Positions 1-12,161 of a stretch of 20,861 nucleotides of DNA are shown here, piece after piece. Position 1 is the first letter of the stretch; each line of letters begins with the position of its first letter. Source of the stretch: Lingula anatina (Eukaryota; Brachiopoda; Lingulata; Lingulida; Lingulidae); the NCBI RefSeq assembly GCF_001039355.2, contig NW_019775692.1, positions 169,514 to 190,374 on the forward strand. Direction: 5' to 3'. Below the pieces are notes generated by a model. That model was not told the DNA's origin. It saw nothing but the letters and a program-made list of their open reading frames with translations, and did no database searches. Made by a program: the position numbers and the translations under genes.

Positions 1-578
1 GTGGTCTCGGTTCGGGGTTTACAAACTGGTTTCCAAAACTGCGGGAAATCCAAAGTCGTCTGATAAATTAGAGAGCCGTTCTACATATCTTCACAAGAGC
101 AGTCAGTTTTTCAATTAACCAACACGGGTGTTTACTGGTGGAATAAAACCACATCACGTGGATGTTGAATAACCCGACCAGTCAGGGAAATTTCTGAATG
201 AATGACAAAATCTACTATCTGAAATGATTCGAATTTGAATCATTCAAAATTAACCTTGACCTTTTGAAAGCCTCGTTTTCAACCTTAAAGTGCTTGTTTC
301 CGTGGTGACAGTCGTTGTTTCCATTGTGTAAGATCACGTTCCCTTATTGAATGAAAGCATTAGGTTCCTTAGTGACGCATCACGTTTCCATAGTGATCAT
401 TTTTCGTTCCCAGAAGTTACAGAATGTCTAGAAGCGAAAGGAATGTTGCTAAGAGACCAACACGTTGTAGCTTGAAGCTTTAAAGGTCACTGAATTTTGG
501 TCCATTGTTTGTGATATTGTTTCATGAGAATGCCAATAAAACAGCGCCTTTGCCATCGTCTTTAGTAACACAAACTTG
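1..578 (-). other. Beta-thymosin 3' UTR and downstream flank
   Basis: This stretch lies 3' of the thymosin stop codon on the minus strand. I see no canonical AATAAA or ATTAAA on the minus strand here; the closest variant is AGTAAA near position 132-137. The 3' UTR may therefore end at a variant signal or run out of the window. No other gene, tRNA or clear repeat is seen. The end of the transcript is undetermined. Confidence 0.45.
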
Positions 579-1096
<518 letters not shown>

Positions 1097-1154
1097 TTAC
1101 GGCATTTGAAGGACAAACAGAGCAGAACTTAAAAGATAAGAGTTCTTTTAACCT

Positions 1155-1167
1155 CCCCCCCCCCCCC
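1155..1167. repeat. Poly-C run (13 nt) in intron 1
   Basis: An uninterrupted run of 13 C, close to the acceptor of intron 1. It is one of six long G/C homopolymers in the window and may be length-variable. Confidence 0.95.
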
Positions 1168-3466
1168 AGCCCACTTCAACTCTTCCCTCAAAAAAATGAT
1201 TCTCCGTCAGCAGGAATACAAAATCAGCTGTGAGCAATGCCAATTACCCAGTTTCTTTCACTATCTATCTTTGTTTTCATTATTTTTATTATTAATATAA
1301 GGTCAGAATGCGGTGACAGACGCAATAAGAAGAGTAAAGGTAATAAGTTAGAACAGCCAGAAGTTGTTGTCTGTTTTTATAAACTAACAAAACAAAATGC
1401 ACGGAAATTATATTTGTTTTGATCGTTTCTGCTGAAAGACCCTATGAGCTTTATTTTGTCGGGGTTCTAAATTTATCCTGAAAAAATATCACGTGGTACA
1501 CAGGATTTAACATCAAACGTTTTTAAGCTAGCACAAGTGTAAGGTTGAGTCATACGATACATGCACAAACTTCAAACCATAATTTATTTTGTCAAAGAGT
1601 ATAAGTGGCTTTCTAGTCTTTTACGAGGAGTCTAAACTAGAAATATGTATTTTGGAAAGGCGTGTAAGAGCCTCGACATGGGGTTTGTCATGACACTAAC
1701 ACATCACCAACAACAGGATTTTAACGAGGCTCTGTTTTGGAGAACTCAGATTGGAGGCGTGTCCCCGAGCCTCGTTGCAGTGGTTGGGATAATGATATAA
1801 CCGCACGCTTATCTCACATTAACAAAAGTTATTCCGCAAACAGCTGTTTATCTTCGAAAAAGTTCAGCGCACCCAGCTGAGTCCACAGATGATGTCTCTC
1901 GAGAGATAGACGTAAAAACATATTGAAAAAACCTCAGCCAGACATAAACATCTGCTCAGGCAATACGGCGCGGAGAATCTTTATACGATAACAAAATAAA
2001 TCACTCAGGAGAATGAAGTCTCAGGGTCACATGGACGACGGTGCTGCACCCTGGTGCCGACTTCATGTTTCATTCGCTTGTATAAGACATAGCAGGCATT
2101 TTTTTAAATAAAATAAAAAAGTTGTGCTTCCTCAATAAATTGTAGGTCACCGTTATTTAAATCTGAAACCTAGTCAAAATCTCAGCAACCATAAATAAAG
2201 TTCTATGGATAACATATACGACGGTCTTAAAGTATGAAAAAAAAGTCATAAATAACAACTTTAGCGGTCATAAATCTTGTACGTCTCCGGGGTTACCAAA
2301 TACGAAAATCCAACTCGGTAGTTTGGAAGATTAGAGATCGTTGTGTAAAGCGCAGTAACGTTAAATACAGCACAAAGCGAAACAGATACAGAAACGAGAT
2401 ACGTAGTTGTATTATACCTTGACACCTTTGCAAAGCAGATATCTAGACAAATAGTCGGATATTCAAAAATAGTTCTTTCGTGTCTTTTTTCTTTTTGCGC
2501 AGGTGTGGAAATTGCTAAAAGCGCTCAATATTCCTTGGGCGATATGTACCGGTCACCTATTTTTGTGTCATTTGCATAATCCACAGGTTTTGAGCGAGGC
2601 TAGGTTTCCTTGTAACAATACAAAGAGAAAACGGAAGAAAAACACAGGTACATTCACACCACCTGATAGCCATTGCAAATTAGACATTAGTAATAAATAT
2701 ATTGATATAAGTGATATATAAATGCCTGTTTGGACAAAGTCCCCAGATAAAAATGGTGATTACGAAACTGACAAGAGATTTAAAGTGGCGATAAAGAAAC
2801 TGTCACGACGTCCTTGACATTTTTTTTGATTCATTTCTTTTTGGTGCGTCGTTTTTCTGGGGGAGCAGACGAGGATATACATGTATGCCTGTCGCCTTCG
2901 TCGTATTATCAGCATCTTTTAATGTGTAAGTACTACGATTAGGAGGTTGTCAGTCAGATTAACTGACTATAAATAAATAAATAAATACAGTTCAACTGGA
3001 ATCGAATTGTTAACTGGTTTGAGAAGTGCTTACCAAGGAGTACATTCACATTAATAACCTGACTTATGACAGCGCAATAAAAAGAGATGCAAAAAGTGGG
3101 GGTTGACATGAAATAATTGACAACAGAATGCGGACATAAATAGCAGGCATTACGACTCGTTCATACCGGCTAAATCTTAGGAATAACATCGACCTTGATA
3201 ACATCATTAGTCAATCAGTTATTATAGACGGTGGCCACTCGCTGGTCTTAAACGTATTTGAACAATGGACCCACATATAATTTATATTATACATGTGGAC
3301 CCAGCATTATTATTTTTTTAACAAAGGTGGCGCCATTACGTAACGTTATCCTTGCCAAGAGTGGGGTCGTGAACTTTTTAGCGAGTAGTATTACAGCATG
3401 ACTAACAAAGAACTTCTTATCCCTGTCAACTCGGGTGCATCATTTAACGACATGGGGGATTGTTCG

Positions 3467-3679
3467 CTAAGCCTATGTTAGGTAACAGTTGGCCTGAACT
3501 AAGATCTAATATCCGTTTATTAGATCTTAGGCCTGAATAAGCAATTCGCTGGCTAAATTTACATTCGTATCTGAAACGGCGTAATCTTCCAGCAAGATCT
3601 GCCAGACAAGAAATCTTCAGATCACAGAGATATACTACTAACGAGTTTAGGGCCGACTGTCGGTCCACAATAGGCTTAG
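3467..3679. mobile_element. MITE-like inverted-repeat element, about 213 bp
   Basis: The ends are CTAAGCCTAT (3467-3476) and its perfect complement ATAGGCTTAG (3670-3679). Internal matches continue: ACAGTTGGCCTGAACT on the left pairs imperfectly with AGTTTAGGGCCGACTGT on the right. A second hairpin inside the left arm has perfect 12-bp arms (CTAAGATCTAAT / ATTAGATCTTAG) around an 8-nt loop. There is no transposase and no clear target-site duplication. The 82-codon minus-strand open frame here (3444-3692) is most likely fortuitous. Confidence 0.6.
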
Positions 3680-3944
3680 TATGAATGCACAATATGATTC
3701 ATATGCCAAACGCGTTTCAAGGTTTTATTTTTTCCTTAGAACAACTCGGCACGAGACTGGTAAAAACCAATACTGTTTACGACGCTTTCAAAGCCCAGGA
3801 ATTAAATCCTTCAGCACTACTTTCAGCATTGTACCACCTCTAATAGGCTAATGGCGCTTCAGTTAATATTCGTTCATGCTGGATGAACTTATTCATTACC
3901 CAAATGGCAGGTTTATTTATTTTATGTATTTTGTTCAAGTATTC

Positions 3945-3945
3945 T

Positions 3946-3976
<31 letters not shown>

Positions 3977-3980
3977 TTTT
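3945..3980. repeat. (TTTA)n microsatellite
   Basis: About nine tandem TTTA units. The complementary-type AAAT array recurs at 18371-18404. Confidence 0.97.
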
Positions 3981-4455
3981 CACCTGAACCAGTAACTCAG
4001 TACAATACTCCTAACAATGTTTCTTTTATTGGGTAAGGGAGTTTGCACGTTAATTTTTCACACGAGTTTCATCAAACGCCCACTGCACCACCCTGCGATT
4101 CAGAGGTCCCCCAAACCCACCGCGCGCCATTTAATCCCCATGCTACTATCGTTACCAGTATCCGAGACCTTTTGAACCCTGGGTGAGGTTGATGCACGTG
4201 CGCGTGCATGTAATCCACCTTTCATTAAGCCGTGGCAGCAGCAGCGCAGATTGATGCGTCTGCACTTAAACTGGGTATCACTCATATTCATATTCATAAC
4301 TAGATAAATTAACGACGATGTCTGTCTGGGTCGCGTCTGCATGTGACGAGATCCTTTGTGTCTCGATGGGACGCACTCACACTTAGTTAAGAAAATTCCG
4401 ATGTGAGTGATACAAGCGACTGGTCAAGGCCCCAAGGCAGGGTAGACTGGGTTTT

Positions 4456-4467
4456 GGGGGGGGGGGG
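4456..4467. repeat. Poly-G run (12 nt)
   Basis: An uninterrupted run of 12 G within the inferred intron 1, followed by no recognisable element. Confidence 0.95.
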
Positions 4468-5164
4468 TCGGCTCGAAAGATCCGGCCTTTTGACCAGAGA
4501 AGTTGCTCCGAACAAAAATTAGACCTCGACCCTATGCTCTGCGACAGTTTGACCGATTCAAATATGCTTCAATGTACCCAACTATTTCATTCAAATGTCG
4601 GTTATGCAATTTGCTAGATTCCATTTCAAAACGAAATGATTAATAGAATATACACACTCGAAAAATAACTATGATTTATATTAATACGCTATCATTATCA
4701 TAGGGCTTTATCTCCTTCGCATCTGTTCGCATGTCTGCGAGATGTTTGTCAAAAACACATTCGCGTGTCAAATGGATTAGAAGGAAAATACGGCACTGAA
4801 CGTGAGATAGAAAACAGACTTACGATCATGTCAGTAAATTTACAAGATAAATTCAACAAGGCTAAAGATTTTGCCTACATCTCTCTATATAAATTATTTA
4901 TGGTCACAAAGTTAGATTTAAAAACATTTCAAGTTTAATCTTGGGTGATGGTTTTTTTCAATTTTGTTTGTAATACACGTGTGTAAATTTGAGTCAGCTG
5001 CAACAAAACTCAACGTAAATAAGTATCAGTATATTCAGACGATTGATTTTTGACAGTAGAAGAGTCTGCGTTATGCGAATTACGATAATTGGATCTTATT
5101 TTCCTCCTTTTTTATATTTCAGAATAGACATCCTCAGAATGCACGCAATAAGTCAATCCGCCCT

Positions 5165-5341
5165 AGGCCCCATTCAGAATAGTGGACTAACTAGTCCGAG
5201 GGTCAAATATGGCCGACCCACTTGAATACTTCCCCACGGGATATTTATTCAGGGCCTATTAGCGGATTAGACGACAAGCTTTGTTGTGGGTCGCCATGTT
5301 TGACCCTCGGACTAGTTAGTCCGCTATTCTGAATGGAGCCT
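5165..5341. mobile_element. Fold-back/MITE-like element with about 55-bp near-perfect inverted repeats
   Basis: The left arm (5165-5220) and right arm (5287-5341) are reverse complements apart from a few substitutions and one single-base indel. Both contain CCATTCAGAATAG, GGACTAACTAGTCCG and GAGGGTCAAA. The loop is about 66 bp. Inside each arm GGACTAACTAGTCC is itself a short near-palindrome. Just outside and within the loop is another inverted pair (AATCCGCC near 5156 and AGCGGATT near 5254), which links this locus to the repeat at 5650-5815 and 17328-17407. There is no coding capacity. The high arm identity suggests a fairly recent insertion. Confidence 0.8.
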
Positions 5342-5649
5342 TACATTGATTTTTACCCTACTGCGCCTGGTCTATATGCAATGACGTGGGGATTATAGAA
5401 AAACCTCATTTATGATCCCGTGATGACATCTTTCAACATGGAATCTGTGGCACGACCTGACGGCTGGCCTCTTCATGTAGGAATTTGTATAATTTGCATC
5501 ACAACATATTGCACAAGCAAGCCTAGGCATATTAATATAGAGCTTTCACACGTATGTTCCAACGCCCACTTAGTTGGCGAATCGACTCGGTTGTTCCACC
5601 CAATAATCGGAGAATCTATGAAAATTACACATGAAAGTGTTTCACATAA

Positions 5650-5815
5650 CAGGAGCGGACTGAGGCCGTCCTTTGGGTCTTCCAGAAGACGGTCAGATTT
5701 TTTAGATTACATTGACGGATATCTAGTTTTTTCTGTCGGAAGATGATCAAAAAATGGAGGATGGATCAACAAAGATAATTAAGAAGGCTGTCAGAAATAT
5801 CTCTGAGTCCGCCCC
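5650..5815. mobile_element. Short interspersed element with GCGGACT ends; second copy near 17.3 kb
   Basis: The segment begins AGGAGCGGACTGAGG and ends CTGAGTCCGCCCCTA, an imperfect terminal inverted repeat about 165 bp apart. Its right half (5733-5812) matches 17328-17407 closely, sharing CTGTCGGAAGA, AAATGGAGGATGGATCAAC and AAAGATAATT in order. It is non-coding. The 108-codon plus-strand frame at 5420-5746 overlaps this element and shows no known motif. Confidence 0.6.
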
Positions 5816-6316
5816 TACATAACTATGAGATTCTGGTTGTCTGGGTTTCTTTCTGTGGCTTTGCGTGACACAATGATAATAGAAACTTTAACATGTGACA
5901 GTGAAGAAGCCGACTCACACTGGACTTTGGTAATAAAGCAATAAGGCTGTAAGGAAAATTCTCGCATGCTTCTTCGCTCTAATAAAAACACATGACAACT
6001 GTTGTGACGTCACTTATTCTATTGGCAGTGTAAACAAGGAGTTATCTTCTGCTTCCGTGAATTTATCACTTGATATCTTTTTTTTTTTACTTTTGGAAAA
6101 TGCATGAAAATCCACTACACAACCCCCACAAAGACATTTGGAATAAGCTTACGGCTGTTGAATGTACAAGTCTTTATTGTTTTCAGTGGCGAAATAGCAA
6201 TAAATTACGTCAGGGAGTTTGGTGTGAAACATATGTGTTAAAAGTTATTGATTTATCGACGATGTCTGCTACAGCATAGTTCTATTTAGGTTTAGTTAGG
6301 CTCTCCAACAAAGGCT

Positions 6317-6319
<3 letters not shown>

Positions 6320-6367
<48 letters not shown>
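6320..6367. repeat. (GA)n microsatellite
   Basis: About 24 GA units with one GAAA interruption, ending in a short G run. Confidence 0.97.
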
Positions 6368-8787
6368 GGGGGCGGTGTCTCTGTCTACGTGTGTGCTTTA
6401 TGTTGTTGTTACAAAAAACCTATGTACCATTTAGTGGACAAAATGCCTGAAAGTATGACGTTTTATGCGCGTTTTCATACGTGTGACAAAAAACCCTGCT
6501 CTTGTTCGCGTTGACCTGCGTGTGCATGAAGAATCGTGAATGTATTTCAAAGCTACAAACTCTCACCAAAAAGCACTCAGCGTCTATTTATACGACTTTG
6601 CTTCATTGCCAAGGCAAACAGAAAGTATTTACAGTGGATATCAGCTTTTTGTGCCCCACATCACCATGGATATGGCCAAGAACGTATCACCATGGCAAAG
6701 GCTTCGTGCTTTGACTTCTTGGGTAATTGTTCCCGAAAACGAGGCTCTTCCTGCAATGCCACCTGCCGGAAATTTTTTCTAGCGACAATTCCACACTTGT
6801 TATCTAATCACCGCAGTAAATTTCGTGTACCATGTGGATGTCACTAAAGTACGGTTAATTTTAGCTTATCACTTATTTCTAGTGGTTATTGTTAAACGCG
6901 TTACATATCTAAATTATCCAGGGCGCTCGCCTCGGGCTGATAAGTATGGTGTTTAAATTTATGATACAACTATCAACAACGCGTTCAGAATGTATTGTTT
7001 GCATCTAATAAAAGCATTTTATCTTGCCAAATTTTAACGATACGCTGTATGCTGAAAATAATTTGTGGGAGAAGATAGCGTAGAGAGTGTAAAACCTTGA
7101 TTTGGAGGTGCTATAATCTGTGATGTTGGTTACCGTAATAAATTGTCGGAGGGAGTCGGGGGTTAATTCTCTCTTTCATCTGACAGCTTATCAATTCTAG
7201 GTACATGTACATCCTTAAAAGAGCCATGAAGGGCTTAATTTTCTTTTTTGTCGGAATTTGAAATGTTATCAGGTTACGCCATGTGAAGCTGGGATAGTCC
7301 GCTGTAGCTGTCTTAGCTGTCTGTTATGTGTTAAACCGCAGCGTTCCGATATGATCTTTTGGCATTTTGAGAAGACCATGCGCTGCAGTATCGTTGCACG
7401 TTTCCTTTTAAGGAATCCGGAATTTGAACTTTTTTAAATAACTCAGTTTTTCTCAGTAACTGAAAAGGAAAGCAAGAGCAGCTGAGTTCGTCGACTAATA
7501 GATAAGATGACATGTGTTTGTGTCTTCTTCAACTTTCGACCGTATACAGTCTGAAAACAATGTTAATTGCCTTGAAAACTGACAGTTGCAAATTGCTGGC
7601 AGACAGATGGGGAAGCCACAACTAGAGAAGAACAATCAAGCGTGTCCTTGAGGATGAAACTAGAACCTGTTTGTTAAAACCAATGCATTTAATGTCTCAC
7701 TCATTTCCCTTTAGACACACTTTTGTGATTTAATATAGTATATTGCGGTTTCCTATTTGGACCCTCATATATCACACGTAATTCACTTTTTGATTTATTT
7801 TTACCTATTTCAATATTGTTATCATTTCTTATTTGCATTTATTAACAAAATGATAAAAGCCTATTTACAACAAGACGCGCTCGCATTAATCCTCTTTTCA
7901 CATATTTCACTGCGCCATAGGAAACCTTCTCAACAACTTCCGTAACTCGAAACCAATCTGTTGCTTGGATACGAAATAACCCGAAGTTGGCCGAACATGA
8001 CATCGCTGTTGGCCACTACAGCAAAGATGGTAAAATCTGACAAGAAAAAGACTATTGCATGCTTTACTAGCAAAGATACGATCGAAAGATAGTTATCTAT
8101 TCCCCAGTTCTTGTTATTCTATCTTCTTGAAATTGATTAATTGCCCGGTGGAAGGTTTGTACGCCAGCCTTTCTCTACCCCCCTATATTTTTCTCAAGTG
8201 ATGCATTACCGCTATCGGCAGCGTTACGCCACTGTCGATCTTAATCACCCCACACCCATCAATTGATTAATTACATAGGTAACTTTGTGAACGCGACACC
8301 CTTCCCTCTCTTCTTCGGCGTTCTATTCCCACCATTATATCCCAATAAGTCCTCAAACGGACAAGTTGTTAAAACATAAATATTACAGCTGGACGAGTAT
8401 TCATTTTAATCAATAAATAGCGCAAATGAACTGTCTCTTTCGACTATTTGATTTTTTTTCCTTTTGTATTAAGTAAGCGCTTCTTTTTCAAATTGTATTA
8501 CCTAGTAGAGCGGTTCTTCAATAACGTATTCCACCCTGCCATTGCAGCTGCGACCATAATAACACTTTCTACCTGTCTCCACAACAAATAAAGTCTTTTC
8601 ACTTTCTACACGGCTTGCCAAATCTTTTGCGTTCATTTTCATGTTACTTTCAATCATCCGGCCGCCCTTTACCTGTTTTGCAGCGATTACGTATAAATCT
8701 CATCTCAAGCAGACGACAGTTACATTATCTTAATGGCGATCTCCCGCGATGAGCTGTTTGCGCACAAGGCAGGCTAAGGAAAACCTG

Positions 8788-8916
8788 TGACTCAATCCTC
8801 TGCCTGTGGTCGGTCGTGATTCATCGCCCTGCGAGAAAACGGCGGCGTCTTTGTCGAGGATATATTATTATGGCTTATTGCGTCTGATGGAATATAAGGG
8901 GCAATGTATTGCCAAT
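8788..8916. promoter_or_regulatory. Possible intronic regulatory patch (AP-1, RUNX-like and CCAAT motifs)
   Basis: TGACTCA (8788-8794), TGTGGT (8805-8810), a CArG-like GGAATATAAGG (8889-8899) and CCAAT (8912-8916) fall in about 130 bp of DNA that is richer in GC than its surroundings. Short motifs like these occur by chance, so this is only a candidate. The same AP-1 heptamer appears in the inferred promoter at 12229. Confidence 0.2.
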
Positions 8917-9117
8917 ATGAGCGCGTGAGTGCTCGCGCCTTTTCACAATTAGCGAAGCGAATCACTTGACTTGCAAGGAATGCAGATGCATTTGGTCACA
9001 TTGTCAGAAGATACATAAGAGGAATTAAATTAAAGACCAAGAATAGAAGATTACACTCCGTGAAATAACGCCGTTCACATCATAATTGTAATGTTATAGA
9101 AATATGATGTCAATTTA

Positions 9118-9183
9118 CACTTAAGACGCAAATGGATGAAAATCTATTCACACTTAAGATGCAAGAGGATGAACAGTTATCTC
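9118..9183. repeat. Two-copy tandem repeat, 33-bp unit
   Basis: CACTTAAGACGCAAATGGAT at 9118 is followed 33 bp later by CACTTAAGATGCAAGAGGAT at 9151. The units differ at several positions. Confidence 0.75.
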
Positions 9184-9439
9184 AATGACAATAGAATATA
9201 TTATCAAGTAATATAAGACTGGTTTTCTGGTCAATTGTAATGAGATTTCACATAAATTGCGGGCAGTGAAGAGCAATATTTTCATCGTGCAATAATTGTT
9301 TCTTGGTCAAGTGCACACATTCACAATACGCTGAGTCGCAAAAATGTTCGGCTCTCTGCAGACGTTCATCGCGCGCGCCGCCATTCCTTTACATTACACT
9401 ATGCTCTACATTTGCGTTCAGACAAAGATAATTTGAACC

Positions 9440-9462
9440 GGGGGGTGGGTGGGGGGGGGGGG
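9440..9462. repeat. Interrupted poly-G run (23 nt)
   Basis: G6, T, GGG, T, G12. Together with similar runs elsewhere it could form G-quadruplex structures. This is also a likely place for assembly length errors. Confidence 0.9.
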
Positions 9463-10157
9463 CTCCAGCTCATCAGCACAATATTGGAAAAAGTATTAGG
9501 CACGCAACGGCCACAAATGTATGTTTTGTTGATTTTCTACCCAAATTTCTAAAATGGTTCTTTTGGAACCCCGTCAAAATCGATAAACGCTCTCCATCAC
9601 CCTGAAGGTGTGAGAACTGACGGTACCCCTACGTGTACTCCAGTATGCCTTACATTTTACATTTCACCCATCTGACAATCAGGGTGCACCCAAAGTCAAC
9701 ATGACAAATAATGTAACAGCCATTTGCATAAAAAATAAGACCTCATATTTAAACATGGAACTTGATTCAAAAGCATCACACAGCTATGAATAACACCATA
9801 CCGATTTACGAGAGAGCAATATTCTGTGCACGCCGTTATACCATATGACGACGCCAGACGTGTATGATTCACGATATTATGCTATTGGTAATGCTCAGTC
9901 ATTTTTACAGTCGATAAAAAAGCTCTCGCCTATGGGCGTTTTCCTGTACGAACAAGTGCTTCCTCTGAACCAAGCAAGATGTCTATGGGCGAGCATGCGT
10001 AACCTTAATTAACAGTTCAATGGGGCAAGGAGGGGGCCTTGTCAATGACTTACTGTATGTGTAATAGGATGGGTGGTAAAAGCGTACATTACTAGAACAT
10101 ATATCGTGGTAATATATATTCATAACATTAATGGGTGCTTGGCAGTCAAGTGCAGGA

Positions 10158-10169
10158 GGGGGGGGGGGG
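10158..10169. repeat. Poly-G run (12 nt)
   Basis: An uninterrupted run of 12 G in inferred intron 1. Confidence 0.95.
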
Positions 10170-10823
10170 ACGGTAGGCGCCACATAAAAAGCCATCAAAT
10201 CGATGCAAAACTTTTGTGATTTTAGCCATCAAAATGTGTAGATATTTAATAATAAGAATATGCGAAGTGGTCCAGCAGGACGGGGCGGACAGAGACAAGT
10301 ATAGGCAATGTCAATGACAGACTCCGTGAAATTTTCTTGATTGAAGAAATGGAATGACATGGTCCACCTCTTCCCCTTCCTCTCCCCAAGTAAATCTCTG
10401 ATGACCGACTAGACAAAATATCTTCAGTTTTTTCAAGGAGTGGTTGAGCAGAATGCAAAATCAAAATGCAATTTATGATTTCAGTCATAAAACAAGGCCA
10501 GTAAATTGATAGTGAGATGCGTATTTTAAGACATGAAATGCACAGAAGGACAACTTGACTCAAATACGTTAACTTTACTGGAGGCCTCATTAATATCGTT
10601 CGTGTCAGCGATTACTGTTATTAGTCAGTGTGATTAGTACAAACACTGTGTTTGCGTTTCTATTAAGTTAAAAGCATGTGGCTGAATTTACTAGACTTAA
10701 TTCAAACACACGTCGAGTTTACTGGTGAAAAATCATCACCGCAAGCGCAGGCGAGCATCGAGATAACTTTTTAAACATCGTAAATCGGGGTCGCAGCCGT
10801 CATAAAAATTCCGCGGTATACTG

Positions 10824-10914
10824 CAGCATAAATAGCACTACAACTGCAGGTTGCTGCCTAGCAAACAGTGTAATGTCAACACAATGAGGCTTTCTTTCCT
10901 GGTCTTGATTATCG

Positions 10915-10947
<33 letters not shown>

Positions 10948-11134
10948 GTGCCGCCTTCGCTTTTTTCAGTACATTATGTCAGTACGTAATTTACGACTGT
11001 TTGATAACGTTACACGTGCGTCCTTTTTTTAAGAAGTGGCCCCGTCCACACACCGACATAGACTGCCATATTGAATCAGTCCCTGAGGCAACAGTGTTCA
11101 CTAAAATAAATACAGGCCAGCATAAATAGCACTA
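10824..11134. repeat. Segment bounded by 17-bp perfect direct repeats, containing a 32-nt poly-A run
   Basis: CAGCATAAATAGCACTA is present at 10824-10840 and again at 11118-11134. An uninterrupted run of 32 A lies at 10915-10946. The repeats could be the target-site duplication of an insertion, but the A run is in the middle rather than at an end, so a local duplication is equally possible. A 17-bp exact direct repeat is unlikely by chance at this scale. Confidence 0.6.
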
Positions 11135-12083
11135 ATAATACCGCTTCATCCATCCTAACGAGTCTATTTTCCGTTTCCTAGTACAAAATCATCATTATCA
11201 GAGTTATCTTTATCACTGCAAATATTTGACGTAAATCCAGAAGAAAAAGAAAATCTACTCTAAAACCAAGGACGAGGCGCACGAAGCGCGTGAGACGCGT
11301 GATCTCCAAGCCAGACAAAGCCACGCCCACCCACAGTCAGGCCGCCACTGATTCATCGAACAATCCGTCCTTGGAGAGATCAGCAGGCGAACAGGGCTCG
11401 TGTCTGCTGGACTGTGCACGAGGGAATACTATGACGTAATTTCTTTGTTTCCCCTTTTTTTTTTTTTTAAATATGTATGTACAAGTAATAGAGATGAGAT
11501 AAAAACGTTACAGACTCAGCAGCCGCGGCGTGCTATCATTTTACAGAGTGAGAACAAATTCTGCTCATCTCTGCCCATAGACAATAGCGAGATATCGGCT
11601 TTTAAAATTGGGAGTCGTTATCAACTTGAAATCCTCTTCCCACCCCTGCTAGACCAGGACGTCCTGTTCAAATCAAACTGAACCCGATAATGATGACTCA
11701 ATACGTATAGAAATGTAGCTCTTATTGTGCCATGATGCTTGGTGTTACGCTTGACTATAACCGCGACCAAGACAGCTGCGCCAACTGCATAATCAGCTAG
11801 GCGGGGAATGAATTCTGCATAATTTATACCTCCAAAACGCTGCAAGCATGCCTATTTAGAAAAATGTTTCTTTTCAGCAACTGACTTTAATTTCTCTCCC
11901 AATGAATACCACCTCTTTGTTGAAAGTAAAACCTCAACAGAATGTAGAAACATTATCATCAATATCGACCAGCCCGCTGGATGAGAATTAAATACTGACA
12001 ATAAACAGACGTGGCCATCTTGGAGACAACACACACCGAGCAACTCTCTGTAAATGTGATATTATCTTTTCATAGCTACTCAC

Positions 12084-12161
12084 CGTTGTTTTCTGTCTCT
12101 CTCTACAAACACACAAGAGGCTTTCGCGTTGTCCTTCGCTTCACGACGTCGCTCTCAGAAT
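12084..12161 (-). other. Candidate non-coding first exon (5' UTR) of the beta-thymosin gene
   Basis: On the minus strand a 78-nt segment runs from an initiator-like TTCATTC (A at 12161) to a near-consensus donor AACG|GTGAGT (donor GT at 12083-12082). It contains no ATG, so splicing to the acceptor at 1053 would give an 85-nt ATG-free leader before the thymosin start. The start of the segment is CpG-rich and includes a GACGTC palindrome. A TATA element lies at the expected distance upstream. The linkage to thymosin is inferred from matching strand, the missing upstream exon and the absence of any other recognised minus-strand gene. It could instead be the first exon of an unrecognised gene. 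Confidence 0.5.

Noticed and set aside
1979-1985. TATAAAG on the minus strand as a nearer thymosin promoter
   Set aside because: No initiator and no good donor follow it before the acceptor at 1053; the nearest candidate (GTGAGA near 1813) has a poor exon side. The 12161 start fits better.
2503-2721. 72-codon plus-strand frame preceded by a good acceptor-like tract (TTCTTTTTGCGCAG)
   Set aside because: The translation shows no recognisable family, and no partner exons were found. A pyrimidine tract plus AG is common in AT-rich DNA.
6320-6367. Possible CRISPR-like or satellite array
   Set aside because: It is a plain GA microsatellite with no spacers; nothing else in the window has a repeat-spacer pattern.
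6502-6847. Three overlapping plus-strand open frames of 70-103 codons
   Set aside because: All three frames being open together reflects chance; no motif is recognised and the strand is opposite to the inferred host intron.
10246-10590. 114-codon minus-strand open frame, the longest in the window
   Set aside because: Composition is unremarkable, it contains a low-complexity RGRGRG stretch and no known motif, and it lies within the inferred intron.
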